A program made the position numbers and the translations under genes. Positions 12,105 through 23,474 of a stretch of 64,000 nucleotides of DNA are shown here, piece by piece. The notes beneath the pieces are model-generated. The model did not search any database. It was not told where the DNA came from and saw nothing but the letters and a program-made list of their open reading frames with translations. Within the stretch, counting starts at the first letter, position 1; every line of letters starts with the position of its first letter. Source of the DNA: Rhyzopertha dominica (lineage: Eukaryota; Arthropoda; Insecta; Coleoptera; Bostrichidae); the NCBI GenBank assembly GCA_025024175.1, contig QCXZ01000041.1, forward strand, positions 26,221,786 to 26,285,785, in the 5' to 3' direction.

Positions 12105-12711
12105 TACAATGTCTTTAATCCTGCTTCCCAAAAAAGTACTTCTTCAGTGGCTTGTTAACATGTATAACTAAAAAAATATATAAAAATAACGAACGGCAGT
12201 GAAACATAAGTATGTACATAACGTAAGTACAGATACAGTGGTGTGGGTAAAAATTGTTTATATTGAAATGGTGGCATTTGACTTGGTTAAAAATAAATTT
12301 GGAAGTAGGATTATAGGGAGGTGTTTTATTATTACTACATATATAATAATACAATCTTGTAATACCATCTATTTAAAAGCAGAACGCGGATAATGATGAT
12401 TTTTAGAATAACCTGTCCGTTTAAGCAATATATTTAGTTTTTAGTTTTGTCCACTTACGACTTACATATCGCTTATATTATAACATAAATAATAATAATA
12501 ATTAAAATTTTGAGACTGTAATCCTTTCGGCAAATTGGTAACTTTAACTCCAGTCATTGCATTATTTATTGTACAAACCAATTACAGAAGCAAACTTGCT
12601 TTATTTGGACTTGTTCGCCTTCTTTGCAAACCAGTTCAATCTTCCACTTTGCAACAAAGATTACAGGTATACACATGTATTCGTGATATACTGATGATTA
12701 GCCAAGGGCGC
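12105..12711. other. Anonymous AT-rich DNA
   Basis: The frames on opposite strands at 12115-12393 overlap and show no recognisable motif. I see no gene. Confidence 0.4.
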
Positions 12712-12790
12712 TCCTAACGCCGGGCAAACCGGGGCCTGGCCCCAGGGCGGCCAAGCAAAGCAGAGGCGGTTAGGAGAAAAATGGATAATA
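12712..12790. repeat. GC-rich segment resembling a hAT-type transposon end
   Basis: A sudden GC-rich run (GGGCGCTCCTAACGCC, then GGCCTGGCCCCAGGGCGG) stands in otherwise AT-rich DNA. Runs of this kind, GGGCG followed by CCAGGGCGG, are common at the tips of hAT-family elements in animals. No second end and no transposase could be matched, so this is only a suggestion. Confidence 0.25.
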
Positions 12791-13153
12791 TTATAGTTTC
12801 AAAATTTCAAAAAGAACGACAACGAAGATGATGGCATCATATGAAGAAAAAAAAACGAAATAATATTTAGTCAACAACAGTGCCGATATCCAGCGATGAT
12901 ATTATAAATAGTATATGGATATGCGTAGTGCGTACTGCTACCGTGCATTTATTCATTATACCAAATACTTTATTAGAAAAGTATTTGATCATACCTTATC
13001 TAGTTTTCAAGAGTGGCGTAGTGTGTTAAAAACGGGTGCGTGTTCCGAAGTTGTATTGCATTACGCGCTCCCCTACCAAGAAATTCATAAATAGTTTTCC
13101 ACAGTTTTAAAAACATCATACAAAATAATTCTAAAAATAAAAATCGATAAATG

Positions 13154-13248
13154 AGGGTGAATGCTTTCAGCGTCCATAAATATAAGATAATATTTTGTCG
13201 GATAGATCGCTGTCACTTGAAAACACTGACAAAAAGTTAATAGTCTGA
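13154..13248. repeat. Partial copy of the 13.2-14.2 kb repeat family
   Basis: GGGTGAATGCTTTCAGCGTCC (about 13155) also opens the copy at 24001, where a short duplication interrupts it. Bases 13184-13248 (from AAGATAATATTTTGTCGG to GTTAATAGTCTGA) recur as a direct repeat at 13422-13486 inside the left arm of the adjoining foldback. This arrangement looks like one repeat copy butted against a rearranged inverted pair. Confidence 0.6.
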
Positions 13249-14204
13249 TCTAATCTAATCTAATTACAGCTTTTGCAACAGCAAATGCAAGCAAAGAATG
13301 CAACGCTATATGCGGGTGTATATTGTGTTTATTTTGTTAATTAGGTGATTGATTTTTTAAATAATAATTTAATTTAATTAATAATAAATATAATTTTAAT
13401 TTAATAATTTTATCGATTTTTAAGATAATATTTTGTCGGATAGATCGCTGTCACTTGAAAACACTGACAAAAAGTTAATAGTCTGACGTTTCGATTACAC
13501 CTGTAATCTTTGTCAAAGACGAAGAACCTCAAAATTTGCCTGACACAAGTTCAAACAAAATTTTGAAAGTAAATAAACAAATCACCAAGGATGCGAGACG
13601 TCATAGAAACAACGTGCCAACCTGATAAAAAAGGAACCTAACGATGAAAAAGGAACTACCTACCTACTAGATATACACGAACTACTTGATAAAAGATAAC
13701 TACAAAATAATAATTTTAATAGGGATTGTGGAAATTATGAGTTAGGTGACATTTGGAAGGCTATTTTGTAGTTATCTTTTATCAAGTAGTTCGTGTATAT
13801 CTAGTAGGTAGGTAGTTCCTTTCTCATCGTTAGGTTCCTTTTTTATCAGGTTGGCACGTTGTTTCTATGACGTCTCGCATCCTTGGTGATTTGTTTATTT
13901 ACTTTCAAAATTTTGTTTGAACTTGTGTCAGGCAAATTTTGAGGTTCTTCGTCTTTGACAAAGATTACAGGTGTAATCGAAACGTCAGACTATTAACTTT
14001 TTGTCAGTGTTTTCAAGTGACAATGATAAAAAAAAATCGATAAAATTATTAAATTAAAATTATATTTATTATTAATTAAATTAAATTATTATTTAAAAAA
14101 TCTATCACCTAATTAGCAAAATAAACACAATATACACCCGCATATAGCGTTCCATTCTTTGCTTGCATTTGCTGTTGCAAAAGCTGTAATTAGATTAGAT
14201 TAGA
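13249..14204. mobile_element. Near-perfect long foldback repeat
   Basis: The arms 13249-13709 and 13762-14204 are nearly exact reverse complements, separated by 52 bp. The outer tips read TCTAATCTAATCTAATTACA and its complement at 14185-14204. Shared interior landmarks include GCAAATGCAAGCAAAGAATG, ATGCGGGTGTATATTGTG, GATGCGAGACGTCATAGAAA and GTGTATATCTAGTAGGTAGG (inverted in the other arm). One visible difference is extra sequence in the left arm around 13420-13450. No protein is encoded. Each arm carries the TTGACAAAG-stem-CGAAACG hairpin seen elsewhere in the window. A transcript crossing it would form a long hairpin, and the high arm identity suggests a recent inversion-duplication or ongoing conversion. 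Confidence 0.9.
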
Positions 14205-17200
14205 GACCCTTTGCAATTCCATTTTCGATGGAAATAATACTGACAGAATATAATCTTTGTTGAGAAATGGTGTTCCTTAAATAATTTTTTATTAAATGAT
14301 ATTTGGAATAGATCCACCGAAGCTACTGCCACAGGTAGAGTTAAGAATAACATACAAGCTGTATTTATTTCTGAAATACTAGTACCTAACGAAAAATTTC
14401 CATTAAAATAATAGCTAGCAGATCGTTAGCGTTAATAATTTTTAAATGTCTCCCAAATGTTAATAGTTGAGAACAAATAGCTTCAGAAATGTTGTGTGAG
14501 TAGACAGAACAAGCTTTCGACCTAAATGGTCTGTATGGTAAATCGTCAATTAGTACAAAAATTAGTATTATTAAAGGACAAAAAGTTGAAATATTTTTTT
14601 ATGAAAGGCTTAAGGGTTTAGTCCCCCTTACGGCTTGGCCCGTGTTTACTGGTGCCAGATCGTGCCAAAATGAATTCGAGAGCTTCGGCCAGAAAAACCG
14701 TGAGACCTCGGAAATAACTTTTTGATTCTCACGCTGATTTTTTAGGAAAGCTCAAAAAAAATTTTAATCGTGTTTTTTGTCCGCTGTGGTATTTAATGAA
14801 AATAAACAACGCTATTTTAATTTTTAAACTTAGTAATTACATTCGTATGTACAAAATGTGAAATATGTTTCATATATACATAAATACATACGTAAATACA
14901 TAAGTAACCGTACCTCTAAAAAACATTAAGTACAAATAATTATCATAAAAAGATGTTTTTATTACTAAATCTGTGGCTATTTTGAAATATAGCAGTTGTT
15001 GTCGCTAATTAAAATAAGAGATTTAGTGAATTTAAAATTTAGTTTAAATTGATTTTGGAGACAATTTTCTCGACATTATTAGCCCAATGTGGCATTAATT
15101 TCTACAATTAAGAACGTAAATACTAGTTTCATATTCGATTGTTTTTCTTATTCAGAATGAAGCACATATGCTCTGAACAAGTTACAAAACGGAAGAGGTT
15201 AGGTGCTGTACTTTCTAAATTAAGTACCTACTATTAAAAAATTCTAAATAGGTACCTTTTAAAAGTTTTTTATTTTATTGTTTTAATAACTTAATTATTT
15301 TTATTTTAGGATTTAATTAATGTTTACAAATATCTGTACCTATATTTTAATGAATATATCGTTATCGTCTTATTAATGTAACATATCGTTTTTAAAATAT
15401 AATTATAGTAACATCCTTGATTATTTTAGGGCTTCCCAATGCTGATAATCCTGGAAAAGAACGCATTCGAAGCAAGAAATGCAGACGAAAAATATAAACG
15501 TGGAAAGAGCGCCTACTACCACCGCAGTGAATATCAACATTGTTTCCTCCCGTCATTCACCTGAATTGCCTGAGGTAAGACAAACGAGTTTGTACCTAGC
15601 TCATAATACTTGCTTGCATAGAGAAACGTCTTCCAAGACAACAGACCTACAATCAGCCGGTATACATACGTTACACGAGATAATCGCATGGAAAACTCCA
15701 CGTGCAACATGGTTGTAACTTATGTGATTATTTAGTTCATCTATTTTGTTTTCGTTTTCAAAAAATCCATAGGTCACATGCAATTTCTAAAATTTTCGTT
15801 TTTATGGTCCTTTAAAATAAATATTAACAACAAACATTCTGCATTATATGAACCGCAGTAAGGTTTCAGCGGCACAAAAAGAGGGAACGACTAATTCAAT
15901 GCATAAATTTTTGGAAATATAGCGTCACTTAAGTTAAAAATGCTTTACATTCTTTTCTGTTGTATTCACTTGTTTTTTTTAAATATATACATTTCATCTT
16001 AGCGATCTTAGCTTTAGATTATGTTGAAAAGAGCCCCCTTGAAGCAGCTACCCTTGCCCATTGTACAACTTATGTTTACTGCAGCTAGATCACTATATAT
16101 GCCTACTGAAGCAAATCAACAATGAAAGTAGAATCCTCCATACCTGTAATATTAAGCAGAAAAATAAGTAATTAAACGAGACTTATCTTTCTCAGAAAAA
16201 GAGATTCATGTATATGAATCGTCAGACAGACAGATTTTTGTATAAATTATAATCCTTCGTCACTTTTTAAAGTCTCTAAACATATCTGTTGTGAAATTTC
16301 CATTTGGACGGAATTAACTTACACCTAACAGTATGCATCCTGTTGTATTTTCGTTTTATGAATCCCTATAAGAAAATGGGCAGCGTGTGCTCAAAAGAAG
16401 TTAATGAGAAAGATTTCCCATAGTATTTTTTTAATACAGTATATAACTAGAAATCTACTTTACTTCGTTCGGTGACGAATACATTCACGAATACAGCCTT
16501 TTCCACTTGAACGAAAAATTTACCTTTTCAGTTCTCTTTTTAATTATTTAATACTTTATAAAACTTCTTTAAGTCTTTTTTTGAAGTATTAATTATGTGC
16601 TAGTTACTCGCTTAGCTGCATCATTTAGTAATATTTCTTTAATCTGGTCACTAGTTCTCACAGATAGTAAATTTTGGACGGCCAAATCTATATTCCAGAT
16701 TTCACAGCAGCAATAATTTTGAAATGGGATTGAGTTTCTTTCTTCCAACTGAAGCCAATGGTCATTTATCTTCAAATGTATTCTGGAATAACATTTGCAC
16801 TAGGTTTTTTTTGTCATATTTGTCGAAGTGGGATTTAGCTACTTACTTGTTACATTCTCGCCCAAGGTATAGAAAACGAGACAGGATTTTCGTGTACCTA
16901 CTTTTAAAAACTTTGATATACTTTCAGATTATTTAATATTACATTTCAGCAGTTTGTAAGACAGATATATTAATGGTTTAGCTAGTATTAAATTCAATGA
17001 ACTTTAACATAAAAACAAAAATATTTGCGTTTGAAAGTGGGCTTTCAGTTATTTGTTTGTTTTTAATACGGTTTCGCTATTCAGAACTTTTTTAGCACCT
17101 ATTTCTGTTGCTTCTGCTAATTTTCGTGATAACACAATTATCTTATAATTACCTGAGAACATCCTTTTTTTTATTGAACTGATGTCGCCATCTTTATTCG

Positions 17201-17212
17201 AATCAATGTTTA
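14205..17212. other. Anonymous AT-rich DNA
   Basis: About 3 kb without a supported gene. Frames at 15479-15718, 15601-15783, 16593-16775 and 16724-16936 lack recognisable motifs, and those on opposite strands partly overlap. No tandem repeat or TE boundary was found. Confidence 0.45.
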
Positions 17213-19780
17213 GTGATCCTAAGTTCTATCCTGATGTCCTGCAAATACCTAGTCAACCGTTATTTTTTCTTGAAAAACAGGGAGCACAATCCAACTTTGG
17301 GTCCTGTTCCTGGACATCGTGCGAAAATCGTTTCTTTCTTTATTTCCGTTCTGGATTCTGAACATCCTATTATGTGTTTGACTGAAACCTGGTTAACCGC
17401 CGATTTGGCTACATCCGAACTGTTTACATTTACATATACAATGTTGTGTTCTGATAAAAGCGGCTGTCGTTGTCGAGGTGGAGGAGTTCTTATTGCTAAT
17501 CATACCTCTTCACTGGTTCATTGGTTCATATTGGCCACATTACTGCTTTAGTTACCTAGGTAGACGTTGTAGCCTGTAATATTACTTTATGTGGTAGTAG
17601 CACTTTCTGTCTTTCTGTTATATGCATATATATTCCATTCGAAATAAGCACACATCACTTAGACCTTTTCTTTGAACACTTTCTGGACTTTATTAATATT
17701 CGCCGAGTAATTGAAGCACTTTTATATAGTAGAGTTAGTAATGACACTAGAAGTCAATCTGTTCATATTTTTGATATATTTTTTTTTCATTTACTGCAAG
17801 ATAAGCGCATAACAAATTTTCTCGGCAGAACAGTTAATCTTGTTTTGTACCGTTCGGATATAAGTTGTACTATCAGATGTGTTGATATGTTAGTGCGCGA
17901 AGATGCTTATCATCCTCGTGTAAGAGTAACTACTAACTTGCATAAACACACAACTATGCCATTTAATCCTGATTTTAGATTCAGGACATAATATAATTTT
18001 AGAAAAGCTATTTCGTTGCCGTGTGTGACTTGCGATTGGAATTACTTATATGCTTACGATAACGCAATAACATTTTCCCGTTGCTCCCTCGGAAGGTTAG
18101 TTTGCAAGATACCAAGAGAGATTAGATATCTATTGATTGTACACAAAGAACAACTCTAATGTAGACGTCTATGGTATATATTCTCAGCTGCGTGCTGTAT
18201 TTAAAAATCTTTTTTACCTGCTCTATTTGTAGCATATGTTTAAAAATGAATTTGATTTGTTTAAAAATCCCACGCTGTTTTGTAATTTGGCCATTATGAA
18301 AAAGATCTGAGAATTAAGTACACCTGATTCTAATCTTAATGTTCTTTGGGAGTATTGGTATTGTAAGTGTTTTATCAACTCCGAATCTGAACTTATGTCA
18401 TACTGTATAGAAAAAAGTACGAGCACTTTTTACAGCTTTCCAAATCTACCTCATATGACGTTGTTGTTGCCTTAAAGTCTTTACCAAATAAAGCTTCTGC
18501 TGGACTTGAGGACATTCTTCTTTACATTATAAAAGACCGTGCTTTTGTTTTACCCGAACCGCTGCTATACACCTATGTAATGTAATGCCATCGTCAATAT
18601 TTCCCTCAATCTGAAAACAAGCAGGGGTCTGTAACGCTTTTTAAAGGTTAAAAATTCATCTGATATTTGTAACTATAGACCTACTTCTACCATGTCTAAC
18701 TGCCAGCAAGCGTTTTGTTTACTTTAGCATGTAACTTCTTCTAATCTCAATCAATGTTAGCCCCTTTGCTTTTCTTAATTTCTGTTAATGATTGTTCCAA
18801 TATTATTTACTGTGATCATCTATTTTTGCTTAAAATATTTCATAGTGTTAGCACTCTATCCGACTGTAAAGTTATACAACAAATTATGCGTAATGCAGTC
18901 GAATGGTGTCATAAATGATGTGTCTTTGAATTTTGCAAGAAAAAATAAACGCTCTGTAAAGTTTAGTTATAAAAAAAGCAACCAAGATTCAACGTGACAC
19001 TACTCGTGATTTAGATGTATTATGTATTTTACTCTCGACTTCTATTTACTGAACATGTACATATACAATGTGCCTCTCAAGCTGTTGGCTTGACAAACCG
19101 CAATTGTAGACTTTATTAAATCGCGATAGGAGTTTGCTGCAATTGTCTATTAGTCTAGCACAAATACAAATTGGATACTCCTCGCTGGTGTGGTATCCTA
19201 TGCAAAAAATTCTTTAGCACTTTAAAATTCAACATTTGGAAGTATGTCTAATATTAGCTTCAATGTCGCTTGTATAATAAACTTATGCATATTTGCTTTA
19301 AAAAAAAAGTAACACTGACGTAATATTGTATTGGCCTATATTAATTTTGCTTGTCGTAACTGCAATTTCCGATATGTACGACGAATCATTTAATTCTGTG
19401 ATGAGCAAAGCTGAATCGTACTTGGCGTCGGCTGCAGTTGTGCTCTTAGAATTAAAGACCGATGATATAGTCAAGAATATTAGGTCTATCACTTTATTTT
19501 AATAGTTTTTCTTTTTTTTGTAAATAAGAGACATCAGGCTTCTATTAATAAGTTCCAAATGAAAGTTATTTTATAATATCTACTTGATTGCGCAATAGTA
19601 AATCAGTAGAATTGTTAAGCTACGTTTTTGGGGAATTGAACATTTATTTAATTCTATTGAATGAAATATTATGTATGTATGTATTTGTCAAGTATTATGT
19701 ATTATTTCTAACTGATTCTAATGTAAGTTGTAAATGGGGACATTGATTATACTAAATAAATAAATAAAATAAATAAATTA
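17213..19780 (+). pseudogene. Decayed non-LTR retrotransposon (LINE), jockey/CR1-like
   Basis: The frame 17213-17551 contains CLTETWL and RGGGVLIA, characteristic of the AP-type endonuclease of LINEs of the jockey/CR1 type. Reverse-transcriptase (RT) pieces follow in several frames: VALKSLPNKASAGLEDI (about 18465-18515), the start of the RT region; a PLLFLISVND-like stretch near 18760; AVEWCHK near 18898; and RLLFTEHVHIQCASQAVGL near 19037-19095. The order is the normal 5' to 3' order on the + strand. The 3' end is an A-rich tail of TAAA/AAAT units at 19752-19780. Many stops and frame changes show that it cannot make protein. The first ORF upstream of the endonuclease was not seen, as expected for a 5'-truncated copy. 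Confidence 0.75.
19752..19780 (+). repeat. (TAAA)n tail of the LINE
   Basis: Short tandem TAAA/AAAT units end the LINE relic, the type of 3' tail produced by target-primed reverse transcription. Confidence 0.6.
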
Positions 19781-19912
19781 CCTTCTCTGAAAACCAAATT
19801 AAGATTTATTCGCCAGACAGTGACATATGTAGATTACTAATTAGAAGATACGGTTAATTCAAAATGTATTATGTAACCAACATCAAAAGCTTCATCAACA
19901 TATTTAGCTACT

Positions 19913-20391
19913 TGTTATAATCTAACAATTGTCAGGATGATTCCAATAACACACGGGCGTAACTAATAATTGTATATTACAAGTTATGTACAAAGATCCA
20001 CAAGAATTACAAACAACCTTTTTCTCTTGACTCTAACAACGTTCTCCTCGTTTTTCGTCTTCTAAAATCTAATCTTACTTAATTAACCACCCACTCCATC
20101 TCATCCAACCAATTACAATCAAACTTCCAATAACGTTTTTCAGTCATCCCTCCAATAGCATTCAAGCTTACAAAAATCACGCCATACACATAAATTTTAG
20201 TTCCACTGTCATTCCTTCAACTTTCGTTACGCACTTGAACAATTATAAGTGTCCCTTCGCAGCAGGGCACGTCCGCTTGGATACACTTTACTTCTTTAAC
20301 CAAAAAAACATATGGTCAGCAACTGCAACTAACCCAGCCACCCTTGCTTACCTACCGCACGCATACTTTCTAAATACAAAAATATGTAACA
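19913..20391 (-). repeat. 3' LTR of the Ty3/gypsy element
   Basis: Direct repeat of 23475-23953, 479 bp, with no difference visible by eye. In element orientation it begins TGTTACATATTTTTG and ends GATTATAACA. It is preceded by a purine-rich tract at 20392-20404. The open frame 20235-20429 on the + strand is a by-product. Confidence 0.95.
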
Positions 20392-20404
20392 CTCGGCCCT
20401 TCCT
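20392..20404 (-). promoter_or_regulatory. Polypurine tract
   Basis: On the minus strand AGGAAGGGCCGAG directly abuts the 3' LTR. Purine-rich runs at this place prime plus-strand DNA synthesis in LTR retrotransposons. Two internal C bases make it imperfect. Confidence 0.7.
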
Positions 20405-20578
20405 GACATGTTCTCGCCCCGAGAACTAACAATTTGTTTTTATACATCACATTTTTTTTACATTTTTACCTAACTATAACTGACGCTTCGAAATCACTAA
20501 CTGCATCGCCGCACTCGCACACTATTCACCTTAAGCTTAATGAATAACCACTGTTTACAAAATGTACATTACATTACA

Positions 20579-23386
20579 TTAGTCTAGATCCAAATTTTCG
20601 CTAACTAGCTTTAATCTATCTACAGATATAATGCCTTTGTAAAACCTACTACTCTGTTGTTCACCCTCGATATCTTGAATCAAATACCTATCATTTCCTA
20701 TATATTTAACAATCTCATAAGGACACTCCTGTACTTTGGTGCCCCATTTAAATTTAACCCCCTTTCGCAGTAGGTCACTAACGGGTCTTGACACCGTAGC
20801 GAAACCCCTTATAAACCTCCGAAAGTAATTTGCCAGTCCCAAAAATGACCGCACTGTATGGACGTCAGTTGGCACCGGGAAGTCAATAACGGCCCTTAAC
20901 TTTCTCTTTCCTGGGGCAATGCCCTCTACACTTAACGTAAACCCCAAATATTCAATTTCTTTCATAAAGAAATAGCACTTATCTAGCCTTATAGTTAAAT
21001 TTGCCGATCTAAACCTATCAAAAACCTCTCTCAATCTAACTAATCCTTCCTCTACACTTCTACAAGGTATAATGAAATCATCTAAAAGAGCCATCGCGAC
21101 CTCATATCGTAGCGAACCGAGTACCTTGTTTACAAGTTTTTGAAATTCACTTGGCGCATTGCATAATCCGAAACTCATCCTCCGGAAGCAATAGACTCCA
21201 TCGGGTGTAATAAAGGCCGTCTTACCTTTCGACTCTTCTGACATTGGCACCTGGTAATAACCACTACTAAGATCCAGCGTTGTATAATACTTTTGCCCCC
21301 GCAGTCGATCCAGCTGATCGTCGATATTCGGCAATGGATGATGCGTTTTGACCGTTTTCTTATTCAACGCGCTGTAGTCCACACACATATGAACTGCCCC
21401 GGTCTTCTTTCGCACTAACAGTACCGGACTCGCGAAAAGAGAATCGCATGGTTCCACAATGTTGGCCTCTAACAACTCGTCAACAATATTTTTAACCTGT
21501 TGCCGTTCGCTGTGCGACATACGATACGGTTTATAATAATACACTGGTTTATCGTCCGTCAGCTTAATGTTCATTTCAGTTAAATGAGTACAACCAATTT
21601 GCTTCATGTTGCGAGCCACTAGATCTTTGTACTCATTCACCACATCTAACACTTTTTCCGCGTCTTCTCCGATCAAGTCTGTATTCAGTTCATCTAGTCC
21701 AACTTCTTTTTCGTTCACTTCACGACGATATGCGCCCTCGACACAAACTTCACCTCGAGCGAGATTATCTTTCTTAATATTTATATCCTTGCCGCTTACA
21801 TTAAGCACAGGTTTCACGGCTTCACCGTCCTGATCAGTTTTAATTACGCATCTAGGTAATACGCCACCAACCATTCGAATTCCACCCTCAATGCAAAGTT
21901 CAGAATTTGGCGATTCAGACCTCACATTGACATGACCTACATAATTGTTAGGTATGACACAGGCTTCCTTTGCCCACAGTGGAACCTTCGACGGTCGCTC
22001 GCTGGTGGTGTCATTTATATTGCTTATAATTAACTCCATTGGCGTTTTCAAAATCTGCACATGGCTCTGTTTCGTGAATGGATGCCCCACCAAGAGAGGT
22101 ATCCCCTGGGCCTCTTGTGGTACTATATGTACTTTTACCTCAGCCTCCACGTCATCCACTTTCAATTTCACATTCGCAGCCCCTAATGGTTTCGTCGTAG
22201 CACCTCCATAGCCAGTGATTTCTTCCATATCCTGCCAGTCGCACTGCAATCTTAATTTCGACACATAGTCGTCTCTGATTGCACACACTTGACTTCCTAA
22301 GTCTATGTAGCTCGGTACTGGTACTCCGTTCACAAATGCATCCTTAAAGTACTTCATGTTAGGAGTAAACTGGTCCGTGTGAGCCACCGCCGACTTCACC
22401 TGCACTACGGGTGTCTTAACACACTCACGAGCCATATGTCCACCCTTGCCGCACTTAAAACACTTAATGTCCTGCTTCTGCTTTCCACATTCGCGTGAAA
22501 TATGTCCCGTTTCACCACAGTTAAAACATACCAGTTTGGGTAATGAGCAGTATTTAGCTGTGTGTCCCACCTTGTTGCATTTAAAGCATCTCGTTTCGCT
22601 TAAACCTGTCCTAACTTCTGGTACCTTCACTGTCTGCAGCTTTCGTTCTTCTACGACCTGTCTGTAGCTACTCAATATTCTGTCATCTGCACGCAAATCC
22701 TCCAGCAGCTGTCGCTCATCTCCATGTCTCACCGGTAAAAGCGTTCTCGCCAAATCCTTATTCTTCAGTCCTTTCAAGAGAAGTTCTTTACTTTCCCTGA
22801 AATCCAACTTCAGTCCCTTGCACAATTGCATTTTCTCGTAAAAATACGCTTCTGCAGATTCCTTCGACCCCTGTATTCTTGCAGACATCTCTGCAAATCT
22901 CTCCGTTAAACTTCGACGGTCTTCATAATNTTCGCGAAATTTCTGTTCAAATTCGCACCACNTTCTTATTTCACTCTGGTAATATCTATACCACGACAAC
23001 GCGTTACCAGACAGATGTTGTCTTGCTACTTCTAATAATATTGCATCGCCCCAAAATTGACGTCCTGCCATCCATGTTATGTCCTGCAACCATCCCATGG
23101 CTACTGCATAACCTCCCGTTCCATCAAAAACTCGTATGCCTCGTGTAAGATCTGGCATAACACAATAGCTCCTAAAACTCTCCATTGTGGATCTTCGATC
23201 TTCGTGCGGTGTTTCATCACGCGAACCCAATTCGTACCTGGGTGACCTCATGCCACCATCACGCGACCCCATGTCGCACAACCCGTTTTCTGCGACAACC
23301 CCGTTGCCAGAAAACCCCAACACTGCAGGTGAATTTCTCCCAAACATTCTCCAGCAGCAACAACTCAAACGAAACACAATCCACAC
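20579..23386 (-). CDS. Ty3/gypsy Gag-Pol fusion lacking RNase H and integrase core
   Basis: One 935-codon frame, open except for two ambiguous bases. Order: a Gag capsid-like region (about residues 80-240); three CCHC zinc knuckles at about 265-335 (CFKCNKVGHTAKYC, CFNCGETGHISREC, CFKCGKGGHMAREC); a retropepsin-like site YIDLGSQV near 360; and reverse transcriptase from about 620, with FASPVLLVRKKTG, TTLDLSSGYYQVP and FGLCNAPSEFQ. Its catalytic box reads ALLDDFII, with Leu where Tyr or Phe is usual. RT continues to SFLGLANYFRRFIRGFA (about 847). From about residue 880 the frame passes directly into PYEIVKYIGNDRYLIQDIEG, which resembles the extreme C-terminal (GPY/F-like) end of an integrase. 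RNase H and the DDE integrase core, normally several hundred residues, are missing, yet the frame is kept to a stop at 20579. The first Met at 23386 may be too far upstream; Met at residue 39 is an alternative start. Confidence 0.93.
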   Translation of the reverse strand: MWIVFRLSCCCWRMFGRNSPAVLGFSGNGVVAENGLCDMGSRDGGMRSPRYELGSRDETPHEDRRSTMESFRSYCVMPDLTRGIRVFDGTGGYAVAMGWLQDITWMAGRQFWGDAILLEVARQHLSGNALSWYRYYQSEIRXWCEFEQKFREXYEDRRSLTERFAEMSARIQGSKESAEAYFYEKMQLCKGLKLDFRESKELLLKGLKNKDLARTLLPVRHGDERQLLEDLRADDRILSSYRQVVEERKLQTVKVPEVRTGLSETRCFKCNKVGHTAKYCSLPKLVCFNCGETGHISRECGKQKQDIKCFKCGKGGHMARECVKTPVVQVKSAVAHTDQFTPNMKYFKDAFVNGVPVPSYIDLGSQVCAIRDDYVSKLRLQCDWQDMEEITGYGGATTKPLGAANVKLKVDDVEAEVKVHIVPQEAQGIPLLVGHPFTKQSHVQILKTPMELIISNINDTTSERPSKVPLWAKEACVIPNNYVGHVNVRSESPNSELCIEGGIRMVGGVLPRCVIKTDQDGEAVKPVLNVSGKDINIKKDNLARGEVCVEGAYRREVNEKEVGLDELNTDLIGEDAEKVLDVVNEYKDLVARNMKQIGCTHLTEMNIKLTDDKPVYYYKPYRMSHSERQQVKNIVDELLEANIVEPCDSLFASPVLLVRKKTGAVHMCVDYSALNKKTVKTHHPLPNIDDQLDRLRGQKYYTTLDLSSGYYQVPMSEESKGKTAFITPDGVYCFRRMSFGLCNAPSEFQKLVNKVLGSLRYEVAMALLDDFIIPCRSVEEGLVRLREVFDRFRSANLTIRLDKCYFFMKEIEYLGFTLSVEGIAPGKRKLRAVIDFPVPTDVHTVRSFLGLANYFRRFIRGFATVSRPVSDLLRKGVKFKWGTKVQECPYEIVKYIGNDRYLIQDIEGEQQSSRFYKGIISVDRLKLVSENLDLD

Positions 23387-23454
23387 TTATATTCACTAAC
23401 TTCGACTACAACTTGTAATAATCCGGTGATGTATATGTATGTATATACATATGT

Positions 23455-23465
23455 ATCCCACTTCT
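23455..23465 (-). promoter_or_regulatory. Possible primer-binding site
   Basis: On the minus strand, nine bases after the 5' LTR, AGAAGTGGGAT occurs. It matches the complement of a leucine tRNA 3' region as I recall it, but the first seven bases expected at such a site (TGG...) are not matched. It is in the right place but imperfect. Confidence 0.3.
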
Positions 23466-23474
23466 AACCGTAAT

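Noticed and set aside
13249..14204. Possible CRISPR or satellite array because of repeated blocks
   Set aside because: The repeats are one inverted pair, not regularly spaced direct repeats, and the context is eukaryotic.
21606..23418. Several + strand open frames of 60-89 codons
   Set aside because: They are antisense shadows of the long minus-strand Gag-Pol frame.
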